This document shows, one piece after another, positions 42,023 through 54,300 of a stretch of 64,000 nucleotides of DNA. Every line of letters starts with the position of its first letter. Within the stretch, counting starts at the first letter, position 1. Origin of the DNA: Siphonodentalium dalli (taxonomy: Eukaryota > Mollusca > Scaphopoda > Gadilida > Siphonodentaliidae); assembly GCA_032622095.1 (NCBI GenBank), contig CP136062.1, positions 153,010,875-153,074,874 of the forward strand. The letters run 5' to 3'. Below the pieces are notes generated by a model, which was not told the DNA's origin, made no database searches, and saw only the letters and a list, made by a program, of their open reading frames with translations. The position numbers were made by a program, and so were the translations under genes.

Positions 42023-42344
42023 CTTCTGTGATTCGGAGGTAATATACTGCTCCGATGAGGGCCACATTCAATGTGCTTCCAACGAAGAACACTTTTTCGA
42101 AAAACCAGCACATTTTGTGGTCCATATCCCACACGAATGAGATGCAGTTATTTTTTAAACAAGTTCGTGTACATAATATGTCCCCGGCATTTGCCGCGCC
42201 TGAAAACGAGACATCCGCGAAATGACCTGGTTGTGTTATTCCGCCGAGCTCTGGAATGGCTCTAAGTACATTCATTTTTGAAAACCCTACGCCAAACAAA
42301 GACACCAACAGCAGAATACGGAACATCATGGCAAGATCCATCAT
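42023..42344 (-). CDS. Exon 1 of the lectin gene, copy B
   Basis: Same as 33729-34050 in every residue, with its own donor and upstream region. It can splice only to exons 2 and 3 at 30 and 28 kb, crossing copy A; hence it is either an alternative distal first exon or a duplication artefact. Confidence 0.7.
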
Positions 42345-42780
42345 GTGTGGTATTGGGGTCCTTAGCTCGCTCCGATTGGAGACACTCGCGCGACAGGAAC
42401 ATATATACAAGACAGAATCAATGATCTCTCAAAGCTTCGATTTGAATTACTGACGTACTGTTGTCATAACATCGATCATAATGCATTTCGGATGAATTGT
42501 GTACCCTCAATATGTCACTCAAATAGACGATGATGGGGTATCACACCGTCGTTAAATGTATTGAACACATTCAACTCCGAGACATATGCGTACTATATAT
42601 ACCATGCCCAGCGAGCATATTATTACCGGAGACCAAACGCTCACAGACTATTCAACAACGGCGACAGGGAAATTACTAAGTATCTTTCAATTTTTATCAA
42701 AACTTCATCAACATCATCCGACACTCTTGTGGCTTCATTTCCTGACAAATAAGTATTCACCCTTCTAAAATATATCGATA

Positions 42781-43292
42781 TATAAGGATTAACTGTCATG
42801 TGGACTGTTTTTATGGAGATGTAACGGTGAGGTAAGTGGACATAACTTGTGTAAAACCCGAAGGGTTTTACATACAAGTTATGTCCACTTACCTCACCGT
42901 TACATCTCCATAAAAATAGTCCACATGACAGTTAATCCTTATATTTATATACATTTAGCGAAAAAGCCGCTTTTGTAAATATATTTAAATCGAAAAGTGT
43001 ATCGTGACAAGATCAGCCCAAAATACCCAATAGCACCCTTGGCAAAAGTTAATAGGAACAATTTATCTTCATGTTGAAACCCGATGATGTATTAAGTCAA
43101 TCCTGCGCGAGTCAAAATGCGCCCAAAGCATTACGCGTTCGTCTTTCCAAACCTAATGACGTATCGATTGTGTTATTAGCTTGGTGTTATGAGGCGTTAC
43201 GCATTCACCGAGAAATAACTGCAACTAGCCACGTGGGCGCCGACCAATCAGAATGCTGGATTTAGTGATGACAACACTTAGTGTGTAAATAT
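42781..43292 (+). mobile_element. Element P, copy B
   Basis: Tandem copy of 34487-34998. Confidence 0.75.
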
Positions 43293-43321
43293 AAAGTTAT
43301 AACAGAAGGTGAGTATGAACA

Positions 43322-43432
43322 GTATGTGTTTTTCTTGTACTCGTCCAGGTTGTGGTGAAAAGTCATATTGTGTCGAGTCCAATCTGACTTTTCACCACAA
43401 CCTGGACGAGTACAAGAAAAACTCATACTATG
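43322..43432. repeat. Hairpin of about 100 bp, copy B
   Basis: Tandem copy of 35028-35138. Confidence 0.8.
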
Positions 43433-44125
43433 CACAACATTTTGTAATGACATTTTTCTTATCCATCTGTATGTTTATCCATATTTTGGGAATAAAACTT
43501 TTGTGGTTATTTTTGGTATTTGTCGGCACTTAATTCTCTATAAAGCCTGTATTTGATCAACATAAACCATGATTTGGAACAGTAAACACGGAAATGAAAA
43601 AAAAAACTCAATGCGGTAGTTTTTGCCCAATCAGAAATAGTGATAGTTTAAGGGATGGATAATAATACAACACATTCTCGTGCCAATAGGTTCATATTGA
43701 TCCTACATATTCACATAGTTTGATTTGAACTTATTTTATTCTGAAATAAGCCCGTTGTGAACTTATACGCGTTACTCCGTTGAATGGCGCGGGCCACAGT
43801 GAATAACAAATTACCACGGTAAATATGGTTATATGTAAACTGTTGTTCAAATAGTGTCATACTGACTTATTACCACGGTAAATTTTGTTTTGGGTAAGCT
43901 TAAGCATGCTATAGCGAATTAAAAAAAAAACTGGATAAAACCTTAGGGGCATTTTATAACTCAAAACTATCACCAAATATTCATAGTAATAATTTTGATG
44001 CCCATGAAAAACGTAAGATTCCCTGGCACTAAACCTACAAAATAAGTCTGTTAAAGAATATAAGAAAAAATTATTAAAATTGTAAAAAATTGTAAAAAAT
44101 AATAACAAATGATGAAAATTGTTAG

Positions 44126-44194
44126 GCCAATGCATTCTCTTATATATGCGAGGCGACCTATGGTCGACTCGCATATATAAGAGAATGCATTGGC
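44126..44194. mobile_element. 68-bp hairpin element, copy B
   Basis: Tandem copy of 35832-35900. Confidence 0.8.
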
Positions 44195-44296
44195 ACAGGG
44201 TATATGGGTTGATACAAAACTCGGACCTGGCACTGAAAGGGTTAAGGAGAACATGCTGGGTGTTTACACACGTACCGACCCTCTATAAGGAACGAC

Positions 44297-44906
44297 CCCC
44301 GCACTAATACACTCTTATATTAATACACTCTTATACTAATACACTCTTACACTAATACACCCTTACACTAATATAATATACACTAATACACTCTCACATT
44401 AATACACTCTTATACCAATACACGCTTACACTCTCACACTAATACATTCTTACACTAACACACTCTTACACTAATACACGCTTACACTAATACACTCTTA
44501 CACTGATACACCATTACACTATTGCAATACTACGACCTAATATCAATATGCTCATACACTAATATGCCCTTTACTAATACGTTCTTACACTAATGTACTA
44601 TTGGTCTAATAAACTCACTCTTACACCAATATGCTCTTGTACTGATACACACTCTTATACTAATATAATAAGCTCTTACACTAAAACGCTCTTATACTAA
44701 CACTCTTACACTACTACACTAATTCACCCTGTCACAAATACACTCTTACACGATTGCACCCTTACACTAATATGCTCTTACACTAATACACCACTATACA
44801 CTAATACGATATGACACTAATACGCTTTTACTCTAAAACACTATTGTACACTAATACGCACTTACGATAATGCGCTTGTATACTAATACACTCTTACACT
44901 AATACA
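44297..44906 (+). repeat. Degenerate 14-16 bp minisatellite, copy B
   Basis: Tandem copy of 36003-36612, with no length change. Confidence 0.9.
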
Positions 44907-44920
44907 AAGAGGATACCTAC

Positions 44921-45145
44921 GGCATTTGACTGAATAAGATTTGGAAAATGGTCCGAACAAACGTTAACGTATGTGGAATCGTTGTTGACTTTGTCCGCGC
45001 GGCTGAGTGCGATTAACCATGCACGTCGCAAACCCTTGTCTTTTTTCCCGGAAGGAAGACGATGGAGGCTGACTTGCTTTCCGAACCTTCCAGTACTATT
45101 CCGTGAGTTTTGACAACCGGGAACAGAACAATAATCTTTTCCCAT
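44921..45145 (-). CDS. THAP-domain exon, copy B
   Basis: Tandem copy of 36627-36851, same 75 codons and donor. Confidence 0.65.
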
Positions 45146-45406
45146 TTCATGTAATGCATGGATGTAGCTTAGGTAGGAAGCACGTATTTTCAATATGCAT
45201 TCCATTGCCAATGTTTGCCTTTATATCTACTATTTGGTGAGACAAATACTCACTAATCCCGTCTCGGATTTTTATTAGACTAGGATATACATAATATGAC
45301 ATAAATATTTAATTGATTTACTTTTGTAACGTTAAAAGCATGTCGCGACAAAGCTTTCCCGACGCCCGGTCGACTGGCATGGTGTATAGAAGCGGCCATC
45401 TCATTA

Positions 45407-45856
45407 GGTTACAATACACCAAATACAAATTAGTAGAGTGATTTCCCCTGGCACTACCATGCTAGGATCAGCATAAAAAAAATTCTGGCAGCTGAATGGT
45501 CAATGATACATGGATGAAAAGTGCACGAAAAAATGCACAAATGTGTTTCCCGTCGAGAAACATCAAATATAACCACATGGTAAATGGTTATGGCTGTGCA
45601 AGTGGCGAATAATTTATGGGAGGTGTTTGTGCTTTTTTCGATGTCATTTGTTCTCAATTGTAAGGGTAGTGTGACGTTTGTCAAGCTCCAGTGTGATCTA
45701 CCATGCTAACAAGTACTTTTGTGCACATTTCTGTGTGTCTGAAAGGACGTTCTTTAATTTCAAATACTCGTGCAGGGTCAAAGCTTTGCTGCGAATATAG
45801 GCCAGCGGGATTTGTTAACACTGAGGCCTATGTAAATCATTTGGTGTATTGTAACC
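45407..45856. mobile_element. 450-bp MITE with ATTA target duplication, copy B
   Basis: Tandem copy of 37113-37562. Confidence 0.85.
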
Positions 45857-46331
45857 ATTAACGCTGAGCTGATATTATACCTACTAGTCAGGGGAGGTAA
45901 TACCAATCATCGACGATAACTCTGCTTATCGCAAACGGTCCTATAGGAATCACTGAACTAAATGGTTTCCCATAGGCGACAGTGTTAACGTTTCGGTCAA
46001 ATTCACTGAATTGAAGCCTGCAGGCCATACCAGTGATGTTTACCCAGCTAGATTGACACGAGTTGATCACGAAAATGCAAGAAAAATCACAGGTCATGTG
46101 TTTACTTTTTAAAATAAATCCCCAAGTGTACGACAGGGCTATCGCACAGCCAAATAAAGAGTTTTAGGCATATGTTTAGTTTCAATCTACAATGAAAGAA
46201 ATACACTGCTAGAAATACAGTCGAATACTATAGAACACAAAATATGTATTACAAAATTAGTAAATCACAAATTAACGCTGATATTACAAAAATTGTATTC
46301 TATAGTATAGGCCCCTGGAAGCTCCATATAC

Positions 46332-46696
46332 AGTCCAAATCTAAAGACGTTAGAAAATAAACATTTCCAATGTGTATGCCAAGACTGGAATGCCCTCACA
46401 GACGACATAGCAAATGTTAAGACCGTTCTCCACTTCAAGGAGAAGTTGGAGCGCTGGCGATAAAGGTTTAAATCCACATGTTTCCATCGTGGACTTTGTA
46501 ACTCGAAATTGTTATCTGTTGGAGTTGTCAGTTACTCGCGATGGCCGCTGGTTTGCCGCACATGGTCGACGAGTTTTTCAGCCATTGAAATAAGTGTTAG
46601 ATTAGCCGTAAGTGTGCGGATTTCCTCCACCACTAAAATAGCAATGTCGTAACATTAAACCCCAATCAATCAGTCAATCAATCAATTAATCAAATC
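46332..46696 (+). pseudogene. LINE 3' end with CAAT tail, copy B
   Basis: Tandem copy of 38038-38402. Confidence 0.7.
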
Positions 46697-47430
46697 AATT
46701 AATATTCATAACACATCATCGATCGGGACTACTATTTCCACTTTTTAGTTTGAATTTTTTTATTTTAACATTAGACTTTAAATAACAATAAGTTCCGAGT
46801 AGAGTGTTGTCAATGGCATTGTTTAATCCAACGTAAATAATTGACTTTGTTACAGTTTGGTTTAGGAAACCGAACTAAAACACTCCAGAATATTTGTATA
46901 AATATCGTTCGTCAACCGGACATGTTCACCGTGCACATTCTAGAAATTTGTAGCTATATAACAGATATTTTGCTCTCGTGTTTGTAACCCCATACTGCTT
47001 ATAATGGTTGTTAGGAAGTCGCTTGTTGTGTCTTCGATATCGCTAGGCAGACACATGTCGCATCGACGATTAAGCTATCAGCTCATTGGCTATAATTGAA
47101 AATGGGGCGGTACTTACGGATAGATCCATTGCGTTATATCTCAGGTCGTCTTGCACCGATTTGCGTGAAATGTTGCGTGTCGTATTTAATCTGACATTGG
47201 TGTGGTATAATTTTAAACGCCCCAAAAGCGTGATAGAGTTTACAATATCACTGGTTACAGTTAGACGCACACACACAGACACTTGGCTTGTATATATATA
47301 TATATATATATATATAGGAAGTTCTTATCTAGTACGACATTAAAGATTTGATGGGTCTTTAATTGGTGTTATCATATATTGATAAGAACTTCCTATTAGA
47401 CCAGACCCATACGGCTAAAGATATCAACAC

Positions 47431-47468
<38 letters not shown>

Positions 47469-47751
47469 ATTGGCTCGAACATATGCTGAAACCCCACATA
47501 AATTATATCGGTATATTTTAGAAGGGTGAATACTTGGCTGTCAGGAAATGTAGCCACAAGAGTGCCGGATGATGTCGATGAACTGTTTGATAAATATAGA
47601 AAGATACTTGGTAATTTCCCTGTTCGCGTTGTCGAATATTATATAGTATACATGTATTGATCGTTTGTGGGAGTTTTGATCTCCGATAATAATATGATCT
47701 CTGGTACTGTACGCGTATGTCTCGGAGTTGAATGTTTTCAATACGCATAAT

Positions 47752-48257
47752 CCGATTTAAAGCCCTTAAATTACTATTTCTTCGGCTTTGGGGGTAAAAA
47801 AAAAATAGATTTGAGTCGAGGAACCGGATTTAAAGCCCCTAAATTACTATTTCTTCGGCTGTGGGGGTAAACAAATTAGATTTGAGTCGAGAAACCCTAT
47901 TTAGAGCCCTTAAATTATTATTTCTTCCGCTTTGGGGGTTAAAATTTAGATTTGAGTCGAGGAACCAGGTTTAAAGCCCTTAAATTACTATATCTTCGGC
48001 TGTGGGGGTAAAACAAAATTAGATTTGAGCCGAAGAAACCGATTTAAAACCCTTAAATTACTATTTCTTCGGCTGTGGGGTTAAAACAAAATCAGATTTG
48101 AGTCGAGGAACCAGGTTTACAGCCCTTAAATTACTATTTCTTCGGCTTTGGGGTAAACAAAATTAGATTTGAGTCGAGGAACCCGATTTAAAGCCCCTAA
48201 ATTACTATTTCTTCGGCTTTGGGGGTAAAAAAAAAATTATATTTGAGTCGAGGAACC
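47752..48257 (+). repeat. 72-bp minisatellite, copy B
   Basis: Tandem copy of 39458-39963, also 7 units. Confidence 0.95.
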
Positions 48258-48748
48258 CACCCCTCGAAGCACAGAGTTATTAGAGTTCGAGTATTGATAT
48301 CTGTTATTTTTCACCACCTCGAATATTTGGCGGCCTAGCAATTATTCGACGAATGCCAACCGACATGCTCTCGATACCAAATTGTGTTGAAGAAAATGCT
48401 TATATAACACTTTTTGGGCAATTTTATACAATAGTTGACTGTGGTTAGAATTATTTTTTTGGTAATTTCTCGATGTTGATAACCGTAGCGGCATTTCATG
48501 AAATGTTGTTGTTGTTGTTGGAATCTGATGATATGGGGACCATCGGAATCGGATTTTGTACCTTTATGGACGACACAATCCACCCGAGTTGCATCATTAG
48601 TTCACGCGCGATACCATGTAGTACGTGATCGATGTTATGACAACAGTATACGTCAGTCGTGAAATAGCAGCTTTACAATTAAGAGCTCATTGATTCTCTG
48701 TCTTGTGGTGGTTACTGTCGAGGGGAGAGTCTCACATCGGAGCGAGCT

Positions 48749-49086
48749 ATGGACCCCAATACCACACCTGATGTTGCCATGATGTTCCGTTTTCTGCTTT
48801 TTGTGTCTGGGCTTGGCGTCGGGTTTTCGAAACTGACTGAACTTATAGTTATTCCAGAGCTCGGCGGAATAACACAACCAGGTCATTTCGCGGATGTCCC
48901 GTTTTCAGGCGCGGCAAATGCCGGGGGAAATGTTCTGTACAAGAACTTGCTTAAAAAATAACTGCATCTCATTCGTGTGGGATATGGACCAAAAAATGTG
49001 CTGGTTTTTCGAAAAAGTTTTCTTCGTTGGAAGCGCATTGAATGTGGCCCTCATCGGAGCAGTATATTACCTCCGAATCACAGAAG
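48749..49086 (+). pseudogene. Lectin paralogue exon 1, frameshifted, copy B
   Basis: Tandem copy of 40455-40792 with the same frameshift. It is the copy nearest to the pseudo-exon 2 at 58812. Confidence 0.85.
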
Positions 49087-49203
49087 GTGAGTGTCAAACA
49101 GTTTTGAAAATATGTTTATTATCCCCCGATCCCGGAGGAGATTCGGGGTAAATTGTCGTGGGATCCGTCCGTTCTTGCGATCTTGCGATCCTACCCTTAT
49201 GTG

Positions 49204-49509
49204 GCCGTTTCTGGGCCGAGTAATCTTAGCCAGCCGTTTCTGTGCCGAGTAACCTAATATATATGTCTGTTTCTGGGCCGAGTGATCTTAGAAGCTGTTT
49301 CTTTGCAGAGCAATCTTAAATGGCGTTTTCGTGCCGAGTAACTTAATACATGGTCATGTCTGCGCCGAGTAATCTCAAGTGACCGTTTGTGTGCCGAGTA
49401 ATCTTATAGGTGACCGTCTGTGTGTGCCGAGTAATCTTAAGTGGTCGTTTATGTGTCGCGTAAACCTAGATGGCCGTCTGTGCGCCGAGTAATTATATGC
49501 GACCATTCA
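49204..49509 (+). repeat. About 30-bp degenerate tandem repeat, copy B
   Basis: Tandem copy of 40910-41215. Confidence 0.8.
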
Positions 49510-49678
49510 CACACTGCACGTCTGTGTTCATGTTTCACTTTAAAAAAGCCCCACAAATAGTTTTGTCCGTAAGATATCCATAATATCTGTCCATATATTT
49601 TCCGTCAGTCGACAACATAAATCCCCTTTCTATTGATTTGTCTAGTGCTTAGTACTTAGTACACATTCTTAATCATCA

Positions 49679-50154
49679 AATAGTGTAATTTCAACCAATC
49701 ATTTAGCCCCGTTCATTGTACGAACAAATTGACCAACTGCGCCGGCTTACAATGTATATATTGGTTCTAAAAAGGTTTCAAAAGACCCAATCAAGCCATA
49801 TCCGTTTCATGTTATCAAACTTTATAGATTAAATTAAAAATAAAAAATGATTTTGTTCTAGCCATGGCTCTGTTTTTTTATGGTTAGGCTATATGTTTAA
49901 TTAATTCCAAGTTCAATGACTTTTATTGCACTATCGTCAATTTCAATACAATTGACCCGCCAGCAAGGTACCTAAGACTCCAGTAATAACTAAGGTTAAT
50001 TCTAAAATTCTGCAGATATACTACCACGGGGGTCTTGACAAAGGGGTTTGCTCACTGCCCCCAACTGTGCAAATAATTATTATTTTCCGGGAGTCAACTT
50101 TTGGAACACATCCACCGAAAAATTAGTAAATAATTCAAAGTAAAATGGAACAAA
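49679..50154. other. No gene recognised
   Basis: First unique sequence after the tandem duplication; AT-rich, no recognised repeat. Confidence 0.45.
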
Positions 50155-50621
50155 CATATGTGACCCGCCATATCAAATCCAGTCGTAAGTCGGGATTTTT
50201 TACCATGTGCCAATGCATTCTCTTATATAAGCGAGTCGACCATAGGTCGCCTCGCATATATAAGAGAATGCATTGGCCTAACAATTTTTTACAATTTTAA
50301 TAATTTTGTCTTGTATTCTTTAACAATTTTATAATTTCACCCATACAGAGCCCCAGACAAACATGAGCAGACGACACTCTTCTATATGCTTTTATATATG
50401 TGTTGGGCTCCCTGCAGGGTAATGGATGTTTTTTATTATATGGCCTAAAAATTGTAAGAAACGTTTATTTAAAATAAATGATAAAAAATTGTTAGGCCAA
50501 TGCATTCTCTTATATATGCGAGGCGACATATGGTCGACTCGCATATATAAGAGAATGCATTGGCATAGGGTAAAAAAAATCCCGACTTACGACTGGATTT
50601 GATATGGCGGGTCACATATAT
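50155..50621. mobile_element. Full-length two-hairpin MITE with long TIRs
   Basis: The outer ends CATATGTGACCCGCCATATC and CCAGTCGTAAGTCGGGATTT are complemented exactly at the right end. Inside, 68-bp hairpins at 50209-50277 and 50496-50564 stand in opposite orientation around an AT-rich core. Total TIR length is about 110 bp per side. This is the most complete member of the family whose hairpins also occur at 27.0-27.5, 35.8 and 44.1 kb. Confidence 0.8.
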
Positions 50622-50723
50622 CGGCCTGGTTCTGTCTATTTAGCTAATTCTAATACAATAACACAAACCAAAACCGCGGAATGATAGTAGCATGATCACA
50701 AACAAGATTATAAACTCCGGACA

Positions 50724-51548
50724 ATGGCGGGCACAGAAACGCGACAACAATCGAAACATCAACAGAAGACGGACCTAGAACAAGGGTATGAATGCAACAG
50801 TTTCCCTGCAAAAATGCATGAAGCCATTGGGGGAAGACTAGATATCATGGAAAAAAAGTTTGACAAGATCGAAAAAAAATCTAAAACTGCTTCTGATAAA
50901 GTAAAAACTTTCGAAGAGAAAACAGTTCCGGATTTGATGGAAATAATTCAGCAATTACAGGAAGAGTTGGATGAAACAAAACTTTCGATAGGGATCAGAA
51001 TCGACGAAATCGACAAGACGACTGATGAGATTCAGACAGGAGTAAATATAATGGAGGAAGACCTAAATTCACTATCACAAAAACACAACGAACTGGAAAG
51101 TTCCCATACCAAAGTGGACCTGTGGGGTCGGAAATGGAACATAGTTATTCGGGGTTTGAATGGTCCATCAAAAGGAAACACCAATGAAACCGAATCAAAA
51201 GTAAGGAAATCCTTTTCCCAAACTCTCGGAATCCAGAGGAACGAGGTTAACAACATGCTGTTCTCCGCCTGTCGCAGGCTTCCCACTGGTAGGGATGGTG
51301 CCGCAGACGTAATAGTTCGGTTCGTGGCGTTGAATGACAGGGATAATATCTTAAAATGTGCCAAACAGTTGAACCCAGGAACAGGCTATGGAGTATCGGT
51401 AGACTTGCCGCCAAGTTTGAACAAACTGAGGATGCAGCTGTTGAAGAAGAGATCTGAATTTCCCCCCGAAGAGAAGAAAAAGTGGAGAATCTCTTATTTA
51501 AAATCCGAGCCATTCTTGAAATTGGAACGCAAACCAGAGAGAAAGTGA
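50724..51548 (+). CDS. LINE ORF1-type RNA-binding protein, intact 274 codons
   Basis: Single open frame from ATG (context acaATGGCG). Residues about 30-130 are Lys/Glu-rich with heptad character (DIMEKKFDKIEKKSKTAS; LSIGIRIDEIDKTTDEIQ), a predicted coiled coil for trimerisation. Residues about 137-215 (WNIVIRGLNG ... ADVIVRFVALNDRDNIL) resemble the RRM-like L1 transposase-22 domain, and about 220-270 (VSVDLPPSLNKLRMQLLKKR) the C-terminal domain. Proteins of this kind are the ORF1 nucleic-acid chaperones of L1-like LINEs. No ORF2 follows: downstream is non-coding repeat. It is therefore a 3'-deleted LINE with a still open ORF1, or a retained ORF1-derived gene. Confidence 0.8.
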   Translation: MAGTETRQQSKHQQKTDLEQGYECNSFPAKMHEAIGGRLDIMEKKFDKIEKKSKTASDKVKTFEEKTVPDLMEIIQQLQEELDETKLSIGIRIDEIDKTTDEIQTGVNIMEEDLNSLSQKHNELESSHTKVDLWGRKWNIVIRGLNGPSKGNTNETESKVRKSFSQTLGIQRNEVNNMLFSACRRLPTGRDGAADVIVRFVALNDRDNILKCAKQLNPGTGYGVSVDLPPSLNKLRMQLLKKRSEFPPEEKKKWRISYLKSEPFLKLERKPERK

Positions 51549-51689
51549 ATAAACAGTATAATAGTACATGTACATTCGTATCATCAAAACCGAAGACATT
51601 TGATATAAAAAATGTATTATGTTTCCAAATTATATTTTACATTTCATATATACTGACAAATAAAATGTGAGTTTAATTAAACATTTTCA

Positions 51690-53890
51690 GGCTTTTCCAA
51701 ATGGACCGATGAATTTATATCAAATCAATAAATGAGAGTAAAGTCTTTATTCGGAATTTAAAGTCAAGCAAGTATTTGAAACTCATACTTTTAGTTTTTA
51801 ATGCTCTCAAAATGCCACTCTCAACTTTCATATTTCAAATATTGCAAATTAGTTTATAGCAGATATCAATAAATGCAAATTTTGCAAAGTGGTTTATGAC
51901 AAGAAGTAGTCCAAGTCTTCTCATACTGAAACCGACTGAGATATTGGGATGGCGAGATACTGTCCCAATGGCTCGGCTGGTTATGGTATGGGAATACTTG
52001 GACTAGAAAAGAAGATGCTAGATCAATAAATACAAGGACATGTAGACTCTTTATTCATAATATAAACTTCTAAAGTCATGTGCTGCGTCAAGTCTTTGAA
52101 ACTAAAATTCTCAGTGTTAATACTTTCATTAGTCTATACATAATTTTACGCAACTAAATTGAGAAATTTTAACTTTGAAACATACCAAAATAAAATCAAC
52201 TGAAGAGAGACAACTCTATAATGTACATTGTATGAAAATGTAGAATTTTGTTTTTCAGATTATTTAAATTGCTTTAGAGCAAGTTTACATGCATGTCAGA
52301 TCAATAAATGAGAAAAACTCTTCATTTATAACTTTAAGTCATGTATTGTATCAAGTTTGTGAAACTTATACTTACAGTTATAATACATTCAAAATATAAA
52401 AGAGTTTAGAAGCCCAAACATTCATATATGTGACTCTGAGCATTTTCAATCTTATTTTACTCATTTGGAAATATACCAAAAGGAAACCAGCAGAAGAGAG
52501 ATAACTCTACAATTTATATTGTATGAAAATGTGGAATGTGACTTGAGTATTTTAAATTTTAGTTTACTCATCTGGAAATATATCAAAATGAATTCAGCAT
52601 ATACTGTATGAAAATGTGGAAGTTTGATTTTCAGATTATTTACTGAACTGGTCTAGAGCAAGTTTTATGTCATACATGTATCAATAAACGAAAAAACTCT
52701 TTATCTATAACTTTAAGTCATGTATTGTATCGAGTTTGTAAAACTTATACTTACATGTGTACAGTTATAATACATTCAAAATACTAGTATAAAAGCGGTT
52801 AGATGTTCAAACATTATATATTTGACTTTGAGTATTTTCAATTCGTTTTTACTCATTTGGAAATATACCAAAATGAAATCAGCAGAAGAGAGATAACTCT
52901 ATAATCTATATTGTACGAAAATGTGGAATGTAACTTCGAGTATTTTCAATTCGTTTTTACTCATTTGGAAATATACCAAAATGAAATCAGGAGAGATAAC
53001 TCTATAATGTATACTGAATGAACATGTAGAATCTTGATCTTCAGATTATTTGCTGTGTCAAGTCTGTGAAACTTATACTTACAGTTTATAATACACTCAA
53101 AATATAAAAGAGTTTGGATTTTCAAACATTTATATATGCGACTTTCAGTATTTTATATATGCGACTTTGAGTAAATGTTATTTTACTCATTGGAAATATA
53201 CCAAATACAAATGGATCAGAAAATTATACTTGCAAATATTCTTCGTTATCAATATACATATATATCTTTCCGTCGGAGCTCAACATGCAATACATGCATG
53301 CTCTATGGAGTGAGATAGGGTAACTAGTCGTTATCTCCCTCTTGTGTAGCATGTGGGCCTTGCCAGGGGCATTATACCGGTATGTCAAAGTTAGAAGTTC
53401 AAACATTTACATATTTGATTTTGAGTAATTTCAATTCTATTTTACTCATTTGGAAATATACCAAAGTGAAACCAGCAGAAGAGAGATAACTCTATAATGT
53501 GTATTGTTTGAAAATGTGGAATGTGACTTCGAGTATTTTCAATTTTATTTTACTCATCTGGAAATATACCAAAATAAAATCAGCAGAAGAGAGATAACTC
53601 TATAATGTATGCTGCATGAAAATGTGGAATTTTGATCTTCAGATTATATAAATTGGTTTAGAGCAAGTTTATGTCAGATCAATAAATGAGAAAAATTCCC
53701 TATTTAGAATTTTAAGTCGTGTACTGTGTCAAGTCTGTGAAACTTATACTTACAGTTTATAATATATTCAAAATATAAAAGAGTTTGGATTTTCAAACAT
53801 TTATGTATGCGACTTTCAGTAAGTTATATATACGACTGAGTAAACTCTATTTTACTCATTGGAAATATACCAAATACAAATGTATCAGAA
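51690..53890 (+). repeat. Degenerate array of 0.3-0.4 kb units
   Basis: Five or six diverged units marked by tcaataaatgagaaaaactc, acttatacttacagttataa, ttttactcatttggaaatat-accaaa and cagaagagagataactctat, with starts near 51725, 52023, 52302, 52681 and 53683. Units vary in length and are interrupted near 53220-53400. No coding sequence is evident. Confidence 0.75.
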
Positions 53891-53891
53891 A

Positions 53892-54142
53892 TGAAAATAT
53901 TTGACCCATCCTTGTTAAAAACCGGTTACAAAGTTACATTTGCAAGTCGTTTCAAAAATGCAATATTTTCATTTTTCTAGTTGGAGTTATTCTCTGCCAA
54001 TCATTTGTAACCGAAACCGCGAAAACACGTCGCATTTTTTAAACGACTTCCAAATGTAACCGTAACCGCGAAAACACGTCGCATTTTTGAAATGACTTGC
54101 AAATGTAACTTTGTAACCAGTTTTTAACAAGGATGGGTGAAA
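53892..54142. mobile_element. MITE of about 250 bp with 65-bp TIRs
   Basis: The left end GAAAATATTTGACCCATCCT and gttaaaaaccggttacaaag are complemented at the right end (aacaaggatgggtgaaatattttc). The inner part contains cgcgaaaacacgtcgcattt, which is tandemly repeated and continues to 54300, implying a partial second copy. Confidence 0.7.
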
Positions 54143-54300
54143 TATTTTCATTTTTCTAGTTGGAGTTATTCCCTGCCAATCATTTGTAACCGTTACTGCG
54201 AAAACACGTAGCATTTTTGAAACGACTTCTAAATGTAACCGTAACCGCGAAAACACGTCGCATTTTTGAAACGACTTGCAAATGTAACCTATGTAACCAG
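54143..54300. repeat. Partial copy of the preceding MITE interior
   Basis: Repeats attggagttatt.cctgccaatc, cgcgaaaacacgtcgcattt and gcaaatgtaac in the same order as 53975-54110. Confidence 0.65.

Larger units (their letters stand above)
41385..49678. repeat. Tandem duplication unit, copy B (8,294 bp)
   Basis: Same content as 33091-41384, including equal lengths of A runs, TA microsatellites and minisatellites. Identity at such unstable tracts suggests either a very young event or a false duplication in assembly. Confidence 0.95.
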
